In this document: piece after piece, positions 1-9,629 of the stretch
Layout: every line of letters begins with the position of its first letter
How positions within the stretch are numbered: position 1 is the first letter of the stretch
Notes under the pieces: generated by a model
What the model saw: only the letters and a program-made list of their open reading frames with translations
What the model was told of the DNA's origin: nothing
Databases searched by the model: none
Assembly (NCBI RefSeq): GCF_003231275.1
Contig: NZ_QKVL01000027.1
Coordinates: 31,340-95,339, forward strand
Origin: Pseudomonas huaxiensis
Lineage (GTDB): Bacteria; Pseudomonadota; Gammaproteobacteria; Pseudomonadales; Pseudomonadaceae
Reading direction: 5' to 3'
Length of the DNA: 64,000 bases
Program-made: the position numbers and the translations under genes

Positions 1-728
1 GCTTCACGAGGATCGTCCTGGGACGGGTCGTGGAAGGTTTTCAGCTTAGGCTGACGGTACATGGCGTTGGCGTCGATGTTGATCTTGGCGTCCAGGCAAT
101 GCAGATCGCCGTCAGCCTTGATCACCAGCGGGTTGACTTCCAGCAGGGCCAGATCGTGTTCTTTGAACAGCTTGGCCAGGCCTACGAAAATCTTGGCGAA
201 CTGAGCAACTTGCTTGCCTTCCAGACCCAGCTGGAAAGCCAGTTCACGACCCTGGAACGGCTGAGCGCCGACCAGTGGATCGATAGTAGCCTTGATGATC
301 TTCTCGGGAGTGTCGTGAGCGACTTTCTCGATGTCCACGCCACCTTCGGTGGAGGCCATGAACACGATACGGCGGCTCGAACGATCGACTACAGCGCCCA
401 GATACAGCTCTTTGGCGATGTCAGTGCAGGATTCGACCAGGATCTTGGTCACTGGCTGACCGTTGGCGTCGGTCTGGTAAGTCACCAGACGCTTGCCCAA
501 CCATTGCGCAGCGAACGCCTTGGCGTCTTCCTTGCTGCGAACCAGCTTGACGCCGCCTGCTTTACCGCGACCACCGGCGTGAACCTGGGCTTTGACAACC
601 CACTCGGTGCCACCGATTTTTTCGCAGGCTTCTGCTGCTGCTTCAGGGGTGTCGACTGCGAAACCCTTGGAAACTGGCAGGCCGTATTCAGCGAACAGCT
701 GCTTACCCTGATACTCGTGAAGATTCAT
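1..728 (-). CDS. sucC: Succinyl-CoA synthetase (ADP-forming) beta subunit, partial
   Basis: The N-terminal 242 residues of the beta subunit, which with SucD converts succinyl-CoA to succinate with formation of ATP. The reading begins MNLHEYQGKQLF and contains the ATP-grasp region (VVKAQVHAGGRGKAGGVKL, residues about 45-63), both highly characteristic of SucC. The C-terminal part lies beyond the left window edge. The ATG at 726-728 is the conserved family start; the upstream purine stretch GAAGACGG is only a weak ribosome site. It is the last gene visible of the sdh-suc-lpd cluster, separated from lpdG by 175 bp containing several hairpins. Confidence 0.96.
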   Translation of the reverse strand, partial: MNLHEYQGKQLFAEYGLPVSKGFAVDTPEAAAEACEKIGGTEWVVKAQVHAGGRGKAGGVKLVRSKEDAKAFAAQWLGKRLVTYQTDANGQPVTKILVESCTDIAKELYLGAVVDRSSRRIVFMASTEGGVDIEKVAHDTPEKIIKATIDPLVGAQPFQGRELAFQLGLEGKQVAQFAKIFVGLAKLFKEHDLALLEVNPLVIKADGDLHCLDAKINIDANAMYRQPKLKTFHDPSQDDPRE

Positions 729-903
729 GCTTTTTACCGTCTTCGTTAGGTACTGCGCTTCGGCGCTGCGCTCCACTGGAGTGCCGCGCCACCTGTGACC
801 GCTTGCTCCCGGTATGCTCCGGGAGTTCGAGTCCGGCGGACTTTCCGCGGTGAGTCATGCACGCAAGACTCACGACGGGCCGCCCGCCGTGGTTTTCTTA
901 TAG
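729..903. other. lpdG-sucC spacer with three small hairpins
   Basis: The spacer contains perfect inverted repeats CTCCCGG/CCGGGAG (806-825), GTCC/GGAC (831-841) and GTGAGTC/GACTCAC (850-873). None is followed by a T-run on the minus strand, so they look more like RNA processing, stability or attenuation structures than an intrinsic terminator. Confidence 0.5.
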
Positions 904-2340
904 TTAACGCTTTTTACGGTTGGCTACGTGGATGGCACCGCCATTCACAGCCAGCGCGGCTTCATGCAGCGCTTCGGACAGGGTCGGATGGGAGAAGACC
1001 ATCATGCCCAGGTCTTCGGCACTGGTGCCGAATTCCATTGCGATTGCACCCTGCTGAACCAGTTCGGCAGCGCTTGGGCCAATCACGTGTACACCCAGGA
1101 CGCGGTCGGTCTTGGCATCGGCGATGACCTTGACGAAACCACCGGTGTCGTTTGCGGCCATTGCACGGCCACTGGCCGCGAACGGGAAGGTGCCCACGTT
1201 AACCTCAACGCCTTCAGCCTTCAAGGTTTGCTCGGTTTTGCCGACCCATGCAATTTCCGGGTGGGTGTAGATAACCGACGGGATCAGGTCGTAGTTCATC
1301 TGGGCTTTGTGGCCCTTGATGCGCTCGACGACCATGATGCCCTCTTCCGAGGCCTTGTGCGCCAGCATCATGCCGCGAACCACGTCACCGATGGCGAAAA
1401 CGCCAGGAACGCTGGTAGCGCAGTGATCGTCGACGAAGACGAAACCGCGCTCGTCGATGGTCACGCCGCTGTCGGCAGCCAGCAGATCGGTGGTCACCGG
1501 ACGACGGCCGACCGCAACGATCAGTTTGTCGAAGGTGATTTTCTGTTCGCCGTTGGCGTCGGTGTAGGTCACTTCGACTTCTTCGCCGTTGACCTTGGAA
1601 CCGGTTACGCGGGCGCCCAGCTTGATGTCCAGACCTTGTTTGGTCAGGGTTTTCAGCGCTTCCTTGGAGACGGCGGCGTCAGCAGCCATCAGGAAGGTGT
1701 CCAGAGCTTCCAGGACGGTAACTTCCGCGCCCAGGCGAGCCCAGACCGAGCCCAGTTCCAGACCGATGACACCGGCACCGATAACGCCCAGGCGCTTCGG
1801 CACGGCCTGGAATTCCAGGGCGCCAGTGGAGTCGACGATAACGTTCTGGTCAACCGGAGCTGGCGGAATGTCGATCGGACGGGAGCCGGACGCCAGGATC
1901 ACGTTTTCGGCTTCGATGACTTCGGTAGTACCGTCAGCCTTGGTGACTTCGACCTTCTTGCCAGCCAGCAGCTTGCCGTGGCCCTGGATCGAAGTAACGC
2001 CGTTGGCCTTGAACAGGGTGGCAACGCCACCGGTCAGGTTCTTGACGATACCGGCCTTGCGGCCAACCATCGCGGCGACGTCCATTTTGACTTCACCGGT
2101 GGAGATACCGTGGACGTTGAAGCTCTCTTTCGCTTCCTTGTACTTCCAGGAGCTGTCCAGCAGCGCCTTGGATGGAATGCAGCCAACGTTCAGGCAGGTG
2201 CCGCCCAGGGCCAGTTTGCCCTCGCCATCGGTGTACTTCTCGATGCAAGCGGTCTTCAGGCCCAGTTGCGCGGCCTTGATAGCGGCCACGTAGCCGCCAG
2301 GACCTGCACCAATTACTACTACGTCGAACTTCTGGCTCAT
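904..2340 (-). CDS. lpdG: Dihydrolipoyl dehydrogenase (E3)
   Basis: FAD-dependent E3 (478 aa) that reoxidises the lipoyl groups of 2-oxoglutarate dehydrogenase and other complexes, reducing NAD+. It starts MSQKFDVVVIGAGPGGY (FAD-binding GxGxxG), carries the redox disulfide in GGTCLNVGCIPSK (about residues 45-57), a second Rossmann motif GAGVIGLELG, and the C-terminal HPTLSEALHEA catalytic segment. I placed the start at 2338-2340 rather than upstream because AGGAATC sits correctly spaced before it and the protein then has the family N terminus. It follows sucB after a 96-bp gap filled by a REP-like repeat. Confidence 0.97.
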   Translation of the reverse strand: MSQKFDVVVIGAGPGGYVAAIKAAQLGLKTACIEKYTDGEGKLALGGTCLNVGCIPSKALLDSSWKYKEAKESFNVHGISTGEVKMDVAAMVGRKAGIVKNLTGGVATLFKANGVTSIQGHGKLLAGKKVEVTKADGTTEVIEAENVILASGSRPIDIPPAPVDQNVIVDSTGALEFQAVPKRLGVIGAGVIGLELGSVWARLGAEVTVLEALDTFLMAADAAVSKEALKTLTKQGLDIKLGARVTGSKVNGEEVEVTYTDANGEQKITFDKLIVAVGRRPVTTDLLAADSGVTIDERGFVFVDDHCATSVPGVFAIGDVVRGMMLAHKASEEGIMVVERIKGHKAQMNYDLIPSVIYTHPEIAWVGKTEQTLKAEGVEVNVGTFPFAASGRAMAANDTGGFVKVIADAKTDRVLGVHVIGPSAAELVQQGAIAMEFGTSAEDLGMMVFSHPTLSEALHEAALAVNGGAIHVANRKKR

Positions 2341-2355
2341 AAAAGATTCCTTTAT

Positions 2356-2428
2356 AGCTACAAGCAGCAAGCCACAAGCTACAAGGCGAGCGGCTTCTGT
2401 TTCGAAGCTCGCCGCCTGTAGCTTGCAA
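2356..2428. repeat. REP-like CTACAAG/CTTGTAG repeat in sucB-lpdG gap
   Basis: Repeated CTACAAGC/CCACAAGCT units followed by an imperfect inverted repeat whose arms begin AAGCTACA (from 2377) and end TGTAGCTT (2424). This is the pattern of short intergenic palindromes common in fluorescent pseudomonads. It fills almost the whole gap between sucB and lpdG. Confidence 0.6.
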
Positions 2429-2436
2429 CTGCGTGT

Positions 2437-3660
2437 TTAGATATCCAGCAGCAGACGCGCCGGGTCTTCCAGCAGGTTCTTGATGGTCACCAGGAAAGTC
2501 ACAGCTTCTTTACCGTCGATCAGGCGGTGATCGTAGGACAGCGCCAGGTACATCATCGGACGGATCACGACCTGGCCATTGATGGCCATAGGACGCTGGA
2601 TGATGTTGTGCATGCCCAGAATGGCGGCTTGCGGCGGGTTGACGATCGGGGTCGACATCATCGAACCGAAAGTACCGCCGTTGGTGATGGTGAAGGTGCC
2701 GCCGGTCATCTCGTCGATGGACAGCTTGCCGTCACGGGCCTTCTTGCCGAAGGTGGCGATGCCGTTCTCGATCTCGGCCAGGCTCATCAGTTCGGCGTTA
2801 CGCAGAACCGGTACCACCAGGCCACGGTCGCTGGAGACAGCAACACCGACGTCAGCGTAACCGTGGTAGACGATGTCGCTGCCGTCGATCGACGCGTTGA
2901 CTGCCGGGAAACGCTTCAGCGCTTCGGTGGCGGCCTTGACGAAGAACGACATGAAGCCCAGGCGTACGCCGTTGTGGGACTTCTCGAACAGGTCCTTGTA
3001 CTTCGAACGCAGAGCCATGACTTCGGTCATGTCGACTTCGTTGAAGGTGGTCAGCATGGCCATGTTCGACTGTGCTTCGACCAGACGCTCGGCAACCTTG
3101 GCACGCAGACGGGTCATCGGAACGCGCTTCTCGGTGCGGTCGCCGGTGGCGACAACAGGAGCAGCGGCAGCAGCAGCGGCCGGCTTGGCAGCAGGCGCGG
3201 CGGCTGGAGCGGACTTCTTGGCGGCAACAGCAGCCACGACGTCTTCCTTGGTCACGCGACCGCCTTTACCGGTACCTGCAACGCTAGCCAGGTCGATGCC
3301 GTTTTCTTCAGCCAGCTTGCGCGCGGCTGGAGCAGCGATCGGATCATCTTCGCCAGCGTCGGCAGCAGCGGCCTGGGCAGGCGCGGCAGCTTGAGCAGCG
3401 GCGGCAGGAGCGGCGGCAGCGCCACCGGCTTCGATCGAACCCAGAACTTCGTCGGACAGAACGGTGTCGCCTTCGTTCTTGACGATTGCGCCCAAGACGC
3501 CATCAGCGGTGGCCAGTACTTCCAGGACGACCTTGTCGGTCTCGATGTCGACGATCAGTTCGTCACGCTTGACGGCTTCGCCCGGTTTCTTGTGCCAGGT
3601 GGCAACGGTGCCATCGGCAACCGATTCCGGGAAAGTAGGGGCTTTGATCTCGATAGCCAT
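2437..3660 (-). CDS. sucB: 2-oxoglutarate dehydrogenase E2, dihydrolipoyl succinyltransferase
   Basis: Core E2 of the 2-oxoglutarate dehydrogenase complex (407 aa), transferring succinyl from lipoyl to CoA. Domains in order: one lipoyl domain with the modified lysine in DIETDKVVLEV (about 39-49), an Ala/Pro-rich linker, the E3/E1-binding domain (ARKLAEENGIDLASVAGTGK, about 113-132), a second Ala/Pro linker, and the acyltransferase domain with the active-site motif SYDHRLIDG near the C terminus. It lies between sucA (42-bp gap) and lpdG on the same strand. Confidence 0.97.
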   Translation of the reverse strand: MAIEIKAPTFPESVADGTVATWHKKPGEAVKRDELIVDIETDKVVLEVLATADGVLGAIVKNEGDTVLSDEVLGSIEAGGAAAAPAAAAQAAAPAQAAAADAGEDDPIAAPAARKLAEENGIDLASVAGTGKGGRVTKEDVVAAVAAKKSAPAAAPAAKPAAAAAAAPVVATGDRTEKRVPMTRLRAKVAERLVEAQSNMAMLTTFNEVDMTEVMALRSKYKDLFEKSHNGVRLGFMSFFVKAATEALKRFPAVNASIDGSDIVYHGYADVGVAVSSDRGLVVPVLRNAELMSLAEIENGIATFGKKARDGKLSIDEMTGGTFTITNGGTFGSMMSTPIVNPPQAAILGMHNIIQRPMAINGQVVIRPMMYLALSYDHRLIDGKEAVTFLVTIKNLLEDPARLLLDI

Positions 3661-3702
3661 TATCAGTGGTTCCTTAAATTCGGTTTCTAGTGCGCGATGG
3701 CA

Positions 3703-6534
3703 TTAAACAGTGAAAGCATCTTGCAGCAGTTTTTCCTGCTGCTCGGCGTGCATCGAAGCGTAACCACAGGCTGGAGCCGCGGACGCATCACGACCGGCGT
3801 ACTCAAGGACCAGCGCCTTGTTGTGACGACCGAGGATACGGCGCATGTGGTGTTGGCTGCTGTACCAGGCGCCCTGGTTCATCGGTTCTTCCTGACACCA
3901 CACCACGTTCTTCAGTTCGGTGTATGGCGCGAGGATTTCAACCAGATCGTCTTCAGGGAACGGATACAGTTGCTCGATACGCACGATGGCGATGTCTTCA
4001 CGACCTTCGGCACGGCGTTTTTCCAGCAGATCGTAGTAAACCTTGCCGCTGCACAGGACCAGGCGAGTGACCTTTTTCGGATCGAGGGTATCGATTTCCG
4101 GGATCACGGTCTGGAACGAGCCTTCGGCCAGATCTTCCAGGGTCGAGATGGCCAGCTTGTGGCGCAGCAGCGACTTCGGCGTCAGTACGATCAACGGTTT
4201 GCGCAGCGGACGAATGACCTGGCGACGCAGCAGATGGTAGATCTGCGCCGGGGTGGTCGGTACGCACACCTGAACGTTGTGCTCGGCGCACAGTTGCAGG
4301 TAACGCTCAAGACGTGCCGAGGAGTGCTCAGGGCCCTGACCTTCATAACCGTGTGGCAGCAGCATGGTCAGACCGCACAGACGGCCCCACTTGTGCTCGC
4401 CGCTGGTGATGAACTGGTCGACGACCACTTGCGCGCCGTTGGCGAAGTCACCGAACTGGGCTTCCCAGATCACCAGCGCCTCAGGCGTGGTAGTCGAGTA
4501 ACCGTATTCGAAGGCCAGTACCGCTTCTTCCGAAAGGAAGGAGTCGTACAGGTCGAATTTCGGCTGACCGGCAAACAGGTTCTGCAGCGGCAGGTAGGTG
4601 CCGGCGTCCTTCTGGTTGTGCAGCGCCGCATGGCGGTGCGAGAAGGTGCCACGACCTACGTCCTGACCAGTGATGCGCACAGGATGGCCTTCGAACAGCA
4701 GGGTCGCGTAAGCCATGGTTTCGGCGTAGCCCCAGTTGATCGGCAAGCCACCGGCCTGCATCTTCTGGCGGTCTTCGTAGATCTTCGAAACCTGACGCTG
4801 GACCAGGAAGCCTTCCGGCAGCTCGAGCAGCTTGGCCGACAGTTCCTGCAGGGTCTTGAGGTCGAAACGGGTGTCGTGACGCGCAGTCCAGGCATGGCCC
4901 AGGTACGGACGCCAGTCGACGAACAGCTCTTTGTTCGGCTCTTTGACCAGGCTCTTGACCACGTGCAGACCGTTGTCCAGCGCGCTGCGGTACTCATCGA
5001 CCTTGGCCTGGACACGATCGCTGTCCAGACGACCGGCCTGGATCAGGCTGTCGGCGTACAGTTCACGGGTAGTGCGCTGCTTGGCGATCTGTTGGTACAT
5101 CAGCGGCTGGGTGCCGTTCGGCTCGTCGGCCTCGTTGTGGCCGCGACGACGGTAGCAGACCAGGTCGATGACCACGTCACGCTTGAACTGCATGCGGTAA
5201 TCGACCGCCAGCTGGGTCACGAACAGCACCGCTTCCGGGTCATCACCGTTCACGTGCAGGATCGGCGCCTGAATCATCTTGGCGACGTCGGTGCAGTACT
5301 CGGTGGAACGGGAGTCCAGCGGGTTGCTGATGGTGAAACCAACCTGGTTGTTGATCACGATGTGCACGGTACCGCCGGTCTTGAAACCGCGGGTCTGCGA
5401 CATCTGGAAGGTTTCCATGACCACGCCCTGCCCCGCGAACGCGGCATCACCGTGGAGGGAAATCGGCAGAACCTTGTCGCCAACGGTATCGTTGCGGCGG
5501 TCCTGACGGGCACGGACCGAACCTTCCACTACTGGCGAGACGATTTCCAGGTGGGACGGGTTGAAGGCCATTGCCAGGTGGACTTCGCCACCTGCGGTCA
5601 TCACGTTGGACGAGAAGCCCTGGTGATACTTCACGTCACCGGAGCCCAGCTCGACCTTCTTCTTGCCTTCGAACTCGTCGAACAGCTCGCGCGGGTTCTT
5701 GCCGAAGGTGTTGACCAGCACGTTCAGACGGCCACGGTGGGCCATGCCGATCACGATTTCCTTGGTGCCGTAGGAGCCGGAACGCTGGATCAGTTCGTCC
5801 AGCATCGGAATCAGGCTTTCGCCACCTTCCAGACCGAAACGCTTGGTGCCCGGGTACTTGGTGCCCAGGTACTTTTCCAGACCTTCGGCGGCAGTGACGC
5901 GCTCGAGCAGGTGGCTCTGGATGTCGGCGGAGAATGCCGGACGGCCACGCACGCTCTCGAGACGCTGCTGGAACCAGCTGCGCTGCTCGGAGTCGACGAT
6001 GTGGGTGAACTCGGCGCCAATGGTGCGGCAATATGTCTGCTGCAAAGCGTCGAAGATTTCGCGTAGGCTCGCTTCCTCTTTGCCGATGAACAGGTCGCCG
6101 GCACGGAAGGTCGTATCAAGATCGGCATTGGTCAAGCCGTAATGATTGATCGACAGGTCTACTGGCGCAGGGCGCTGCCACAACCCCAACGGGTCGAGCT
6201 TGGCCGCTTGGTGGCCGCGCATACGGTAGGCCTGGATCAGACGCAGCACTTCAACCTGCTTCTTCTCGTGCTCGCTGCTCACGCTACCGGCAGACACCGG
6301 TTGGGCGCGGCGCTGGTTCTTCGCCAGCAGTACGAAATGGTCGCGGATTGTAGAATGCGATACATCGGTAGCAGTGCTGCCTTCAGCGGGCAACTTCTGG
6401 AAGTAGGTGCGCCACTCTTCTGGCACAGCGTTAGGGTCGTGCAGGTAGAGCTCATAGAGCTCTTCCACATATGCAGCATTACCACCTGAAAGGTGGGCGC
6501 TGTTCCACATGCGCTGCATCACGCTTTCTTGCAT
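3703..6534 (-). CDS. sucA: 2-oxoglutarate dehydrogenase E1 component
   Basis: Thiamine-diphosphate-dependent E1 (943 aa) that decarboxylates 2-oxoglutarate and succinylates the E2 lipoyl group. The N terminus (MQESVMQRMWNSAHLSGGNA) is the SucA type. GMAHRGRLNVLVN and GDAAFAGQGVVMET are E1-family cofactor segments, and the C terminus holds the transketolase-like part (ILPHGYEGQGPEHSSARLER). The start at 6532-6534 follows CGAGGGTGACC, a good ribosome site. It is full length and colinear with sucB. Confidence 0.97.
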   Translation of the reverse strand: MQESVMQRMWNSAHLSGGNAAYVEELYELYLHDPNAVPEEWRTYFQKLPAEGSTATDVSHSTIRDHFVLLAKNQRRAQPVSAGSVSSEHEKKQVEVLRLIQAYRMRGHQAAKLDPLGLWQRPAPVDLSINHYGLTNADLDTTFRAGDLFIGKEEASLREIFDALQQTYCRTIGAEFTHIVDSEQRSWFQQRLESVRGRPAFSADIQSHLLERVTAAEGLEKYLGTKYPGTKRFGLEGGESLIPMLDELIQRSGSYGTKEIVIGMAHRGRLNVLVNTFGKNPRELFDEFEGKKKVELGSGDVKYHQGFSSNVMTAGGEVHLAMAFNPSHLEIVSPVVEGSVRARQDRRNDTVGDKVLPISLHGDAAFAGQGVVMETFQMSQTRGFKTGGTVHIVINNQVGFTISNPLDSRSTEYCTDVAKMIQAPILHVNGDDPEAVLFVTQLAVDYRMQFKRDVVIDLVCYRRRGHNEADEPNGTQPLMYQQIAKQRTTRELYADSLIQAGRLDSDRVQAKVDEYRSALDNGLHVVKSLVKEPNKELFVDWRPYLGHAWTARHDTRFDLKTLQELSAKLLELPEGFLVQRQVSKIYEDRQKMQAGGLPINWGYAETMAYATLLFEGHPVRITGQDVGRGTFSHRHAALHNQKDAGTYLPLQNLFAGQPKFDLYDSFLSEEAVLAFEYGYSTTTPEALVIWEAQFGDFANGAQVVVDQFITSGEHKWGRLCGLTMLLPHGYEGQGPEHSSARLERYLQLCAEHNVQVCVPTTPAQIYHLLRRQVIRPLRKPLIVLTPKSLLRHKLAISTLEDLAEGSFQTVIPEIDTLDPKKVTRLVLCSGKVYYDLLEKRRAEGREDIAIVRIEQLYPFPEDDLVEILAPYTELKNVVWCQEEPMNQGAWYSSQHHMRRILGRHNKALVLEYAGRDASAAPACGYASMHAEQQEKLLQDAFTV

Positions 6535-6715
6535 GCTTGGTCACCCTCGGTTAGGGGCCTCGATCGGCAAGAACCACGAAAGCCTGGAATCACGTCAGCA
6601 AACCAAGCCACCAAGGATCCCGCAGATTTACCGGGTACCAGCCCGGATGCCCCTGCTGGTCTCATATCTTCATAGGTCAAGCTCGGGCTTTTGACCCTCG
6701 CTCGGGTTTCACCTC

Positions 6716-6737
6716 GGTGCGGGCTGATGCCCGCACC
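6716..6737. other. Hairpin in the sdhB-sucA gap
   Basis: Perfect 8-bp inverted repeat GGTGCGGG/CCCGCACC with a 6-base loop, within the 234-bp gap between sdhB and sucA. There is no T-run on the minus strand, so it may act as a processing or partial-attenuation structure. No convincing internal promoter was recognised in the gap. Confidence 0.45.
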
Positions 6738-6768
6738 TTGGCGTACTACGGCTACAACACTTTTTGAA

Positions 6769-7473
6769 TCAGGTGCCGCTTTGCAGCAGCATGTTACGAA
6801 CGTGGCCGATTGCCTTGGTCGGGTTCAGACCTTTCGGGCAAACGTTTACGCAGTTCATGATCCCGCGGCAGCGGAATACGCTGAACGGGTCATCCAGGGA
6901 CGCCAGGCGCTCCTGGGTTTTGGTGTCACGGCTGTCGGCCAGGAAGCGATAAGCTTGCAGCAGAGCGGCTGGACCCAGGAACTTGTCCGGGTTCCACCAG
7001 AACGACGGGCAGGAAGTCGAGCAGCAAGCGCACAGGATGCACTCGTACAGACCGTCCAGCTTTTCGCGTTCTTCCGGCGACTGCAGACGCTCGATGGCCG
7101 GAGCCGGCGTATCGTTCTGCAGGAATGGCTTCACCTTCTCGTACTGCTTGTAGAAGATGCTCATGTCGACGACCAGGTCACGGATAACCGGCAAACCAGG
7201 CAGCGGACGCACGACCAACTTGTTACCTTTTACGACAGCGGACAGTGGCGTGATGCACGCCAGGCCGTTTTTGCCGTTGATGTTCATGCCGTCGGAACCG
7301 CAAACGCCTTCACGGCAGGAGCGACGATAGGAGAAGCCCTCGTCCTGCTCCTTGATCAGTGCCAGTACGTCAAGCACCATCAGGTCCTTGCCACCGGTAT
7401 CGACCTGGAACACCTGGGTTTTAGGTGCCGAGTCGGTGTCCGGGTTGTAACGATAAACTTCGACTTGCAACAT
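6769..7473 (-). CDS. sdhB: Succinate dehydrogenase iron-sulfur subunit
   Basis: Electron-transfer subunit (234 aa) of complex II. All three cluster motifs are present: CREGVCGSDGMNINGKNGLA (2Fe-2S, about 52-72), CILCACCSTSCP (4Fe-4S) and CRGIMNCVNVCPKGL (3Fe-4S). I chose the ATG at 7471-7473 (MLQVEVYRY), which gives the usual Pseudomonas length; a GTG three codons upstream is possible. AAGGGTGG precedes the ATG. sdhA ends 11 bp upstream. Confidence 0.97.
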   Translation of the reverse strand: MLQVEVYRYNPDTDSAPKTQVFQVDTGGKDLMVLDVLALIKEQDEGFSYRRSCREGVCGSDGMNINGKNGLACITPLSAVVKGNKLVVRPLPGLPVIRDLVVDMSIFYKQYEKVKPFLQNDTPAPAIERLQSPEEREKLDGLYECILCACCSTSCPSFWWNPDKFLGPAALLQAYRFLADSRDTKTQERLASLDDPFSVFRCRGIMNCVNVCPKGLNPTKAIGHVRNMLLQSGT

Positions 7474-7484
7474 AGCGGCCACCC

Positions 7485-9257
7485 TTAGTAAGTCCGGACT
7501 TTTGGTTCGAACGCCGGTACGGTCTTCGGCGCGAAGTTGACTGCACGTTTGGCAACCCGCTTCTCACCTGGGAAGTACAGGGTGTGGCACAGCCAGTTTT
7601 CGTCGTCACGGTCTTCGTAGTCTTCACGGGCGTGAGCGCCGCGGGACTCTTTACGAACTTCGGCCGCGATGGCGGTTGCTTCGGCAACTTCCAGCAGGTT
7701 CTGCAGCTCCAGCGCTTCGATACGCGCGGTGTTGAAGGCCTGGGACTTGTCGCTGATCTTGACGTTGGCGATACGCTCGCGCAGGCCAGCCAGTTGCTCG
7801 ATACCCTTCTGCATGTATTCGCCGGTACGGAACACACCGAAGTAGTTCTGCATGCAGCTCTGCAGCTCGCGACGCAGGGTTGCAACGTCTTCGCCAGAAG
7901 TACGCTCGTTGAGCTTGTTCAGACGGTTCAGGGCAACTTCGATATCGGTGTCGCTGGCGTCGCGGTATTCGATACCGTCAGTCAGCGCTTTTTCCAGGTG
8001 CAGGCCGGCAGCGCGACCGAAGACCACCAGGTCGAGCAGCGAGTTGCCGCCCAGACGGTTGGCACCGTGAACCGATACGCACGCCACTTCACCTACGGCG
8101 AACAGACCTGGGATGATGTGGTCCACACCATCGGCATCCTGGGTCATGGCCTGACCATGAATGTTGGTGGCAACACCACCCATCATGTAGTGGCAGGTTG
8201 GAACGACTGGAACCGGGGCAACGACCGGGTCAACGTGAGCGAAGGTCTTGGACAGCTCACAGATGCCTGGCAGGCGGCTGTGCAGAACTTCTTCACCGAG
8301 GTGGTCGAGCTTCAGCATCACGTGGTCGCCGTTAGGGCCACAGCCGTTACCGGCGATGATTTCCTTGACCATGGAACGGGCCACAACGTCACGACCAGCA
8401 AGGTCCTTGGCGTTTGGCGCGTAGCGCTCCATGAAACGCTCGCCGTGCTTGTTGATCAGGTAACCGCCTTCACCGCGGCAACCTTCGGTGACCAGTACAC
8501 CTGCGCCGGCGATGCCGGTTGGGTGGAACTGCCACATTTCGATGTCTTGCACCGGAACGCCAGCACGCAGTGCCATGCCAACGCCGTCACCGGTGTTGAT
8601 CAGGGCGTTGGTGGTCGACGAGTAGATACGACCCGCACCGCCGGTAGCCAGTACCGTTGCCTTGGCACGGATGTACTGGGTTTCGCCGGTTTCGATGCAG
8701 ATTGCGATCACACCGACGAACGCGCCGTCCTGGTTTTTCACCAGGTCAACAGCGTAGTACTCGTTCAGGAAGGTGGTGCCTGCTTTCAGGTTGCCCTGGT
8801 ACAGGGTGTGCAGCAGCGCGTGACCGGTACGGTCGGAAGCGGCGCAGGTACGGGCGGCCTGGCCACCTTTACCGAAGTCCTTGGACTGACCGCCGAACGG
8901 ACGCTGGTAGATACGGCCGGTTTCGGTACGGGAGAACGGCAGACCCATGTGGTCCAGTTCAAATACCGCAGCAGGACCTTCCTGGCACATATATTCGATA
9001 GCGTCCTGGTCACCGATGTAGTCGGAACCCTTGACGGTATCGTACATATGCCAGCGCCAGTCATCGTTCGGGTCAGCCGAAGCGATTGCGCAGGTGATGC
9101 CACCCTGAGCCGATACAGTGTGTGAACGGGTCGGGAACACCTTGGTGATCACGGCCGTCTTGTGACCGCCCTGGGCCAGTTGCAGCGCAGCGCGCATGCC
9201 GGCACCGCCGCCACCAACAATGATGGCGTCGAAAGAAATCGTTGGAATGATAGCCAT
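7485..9257 (-). CDS. sdhA: Succinate dehydrogenase flavoprotein subunit
   Basis: Catalytic subunit (590 aa) oxidising succinate to fumarate. It shows the FAD-binding motif VGGGGAGMRAAL (about 15-26), the covalent-FAD histidine in RSHTVSAQGG, the active-site segment HPTGIAGAGVL, and the C-terminal DDENWLCHTLYF region. The length is normal. It is directly preceded by sdhD (3-bp gap) and followed by sdhB, as expected for sdhCDAB. Confidence 0.97.
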   Translation of the reverse strand: MAIIPTISFDAIIVGGGGAGMRAALQLAQGGHKTAVITKVFPTRSHTVSAQGGITCAIASADPNDDWRWHMYDTVKGSDYIGDQDAIEYMCQEGPAAVFELDHMGLPFSRTETGRIYQRPFGGQSKDFGKGGQAARTCAASDRTGHALLHTLYQGNLKAGTTFLNEYYAVDLVKNQDGAFVGVIAICIETGETQYIRAKATVLATGGAGRIYSSTTNALINTGDGVGMALRAGVPVQDIEMWQFHPTGIAGAGVLVTEGCRGEGGYLINKHGERFMERYAPNAKDLAGRDVVARSMVKEIIAGNGCGPNGDHVMLKLDHLGEEVLHSRLPGICELSKTFAHVDPVVAPVPVVPTCHYMMGGVATNIHGQAMTQDADGVDHIIPGLFAVGEVACVSVHGANRLGGNSLLDLVVFGRAAGLHLEKALTDGIEYRDASDTDIEVALNRLNKLNERTSGEDVATLRRELQSCMQNYFGVFRTGEYMQKGIEQLAGLRERIANVKISDKSQAFNTARIEALELQNLLEVAEATAIAAEVRKESRGAHAREDYEDRDDENWLCHTLYFPGEKRVAKRAVNFAPKTVPAFEPKVRTY

Positions 9258-9260
9258 GAA

Positions 9261-9629
9261 TCAGATACCCCAGAGAATCTGCACACCCCAGACGAAGTAC
9301 GCGAACATCGCGACACCACATACTGCCTGGAACAGGAAACGTATCGCTGTAGCCGACTTGCCGAACGCCATTGGCGTCAGGTAGTCGGTTGCAATGGTCC
9401 ACATGCCGACCCAGGCGTGAGCGCCCAGGGCAACCAGTGCCAGCAAGCTGAAGATACGCATCGCGTTATTGGAGAACAGGGCGTGCCACTGGGCATATTC
9501 GATGCCAGGGTGCGCCACCAGGTAGCCGATCAGGAAAATGAAGTAAGCCGCGAGAACGACCGCAGAAACGCGCTGCGCCATCCAGTCATAGAGGCCCGAA
9601 CGCGAAAGGTTCGTGACGTTGGTTACCAT
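9261..9629 (-). CDS. sdhD: Succinate dehydrogenase membrane anchor subunit
   Basis: Small membrane anchor (122 aa) with three hydrophobic segments (about 20-40, 53-75, 95-118). The conserved segment GAHAWVGMWTIATDYL provides haem/quinone-site residues. The ATG at 9627-9629 (MVTNVTNLSRSGLYDW) is the family start and overlaps the end of sdhC by 7 bp, implying translational coupling. Confidence 0.95.
   Translation of the reverse strand: MVTNVTNLSRSGLYDWMAQRVSAVVLAAYFIFLIGYLVAHPGIEYAQWHALFSNNAMRIFSLLALVALGAHAWVGMWTIATDYLTPMAFGKSATAIRFLFQAVCGVAMFAYFVWGVQILWGI

Noticed and set aside
3697..6066. Very long open frame (789 codons) opposite sucA
   Set aside because: It is antisense to an unmistakable sucA with full family conservation; long antisense frames are expected in high-GC DNA, and its translation resembles no protein I know.
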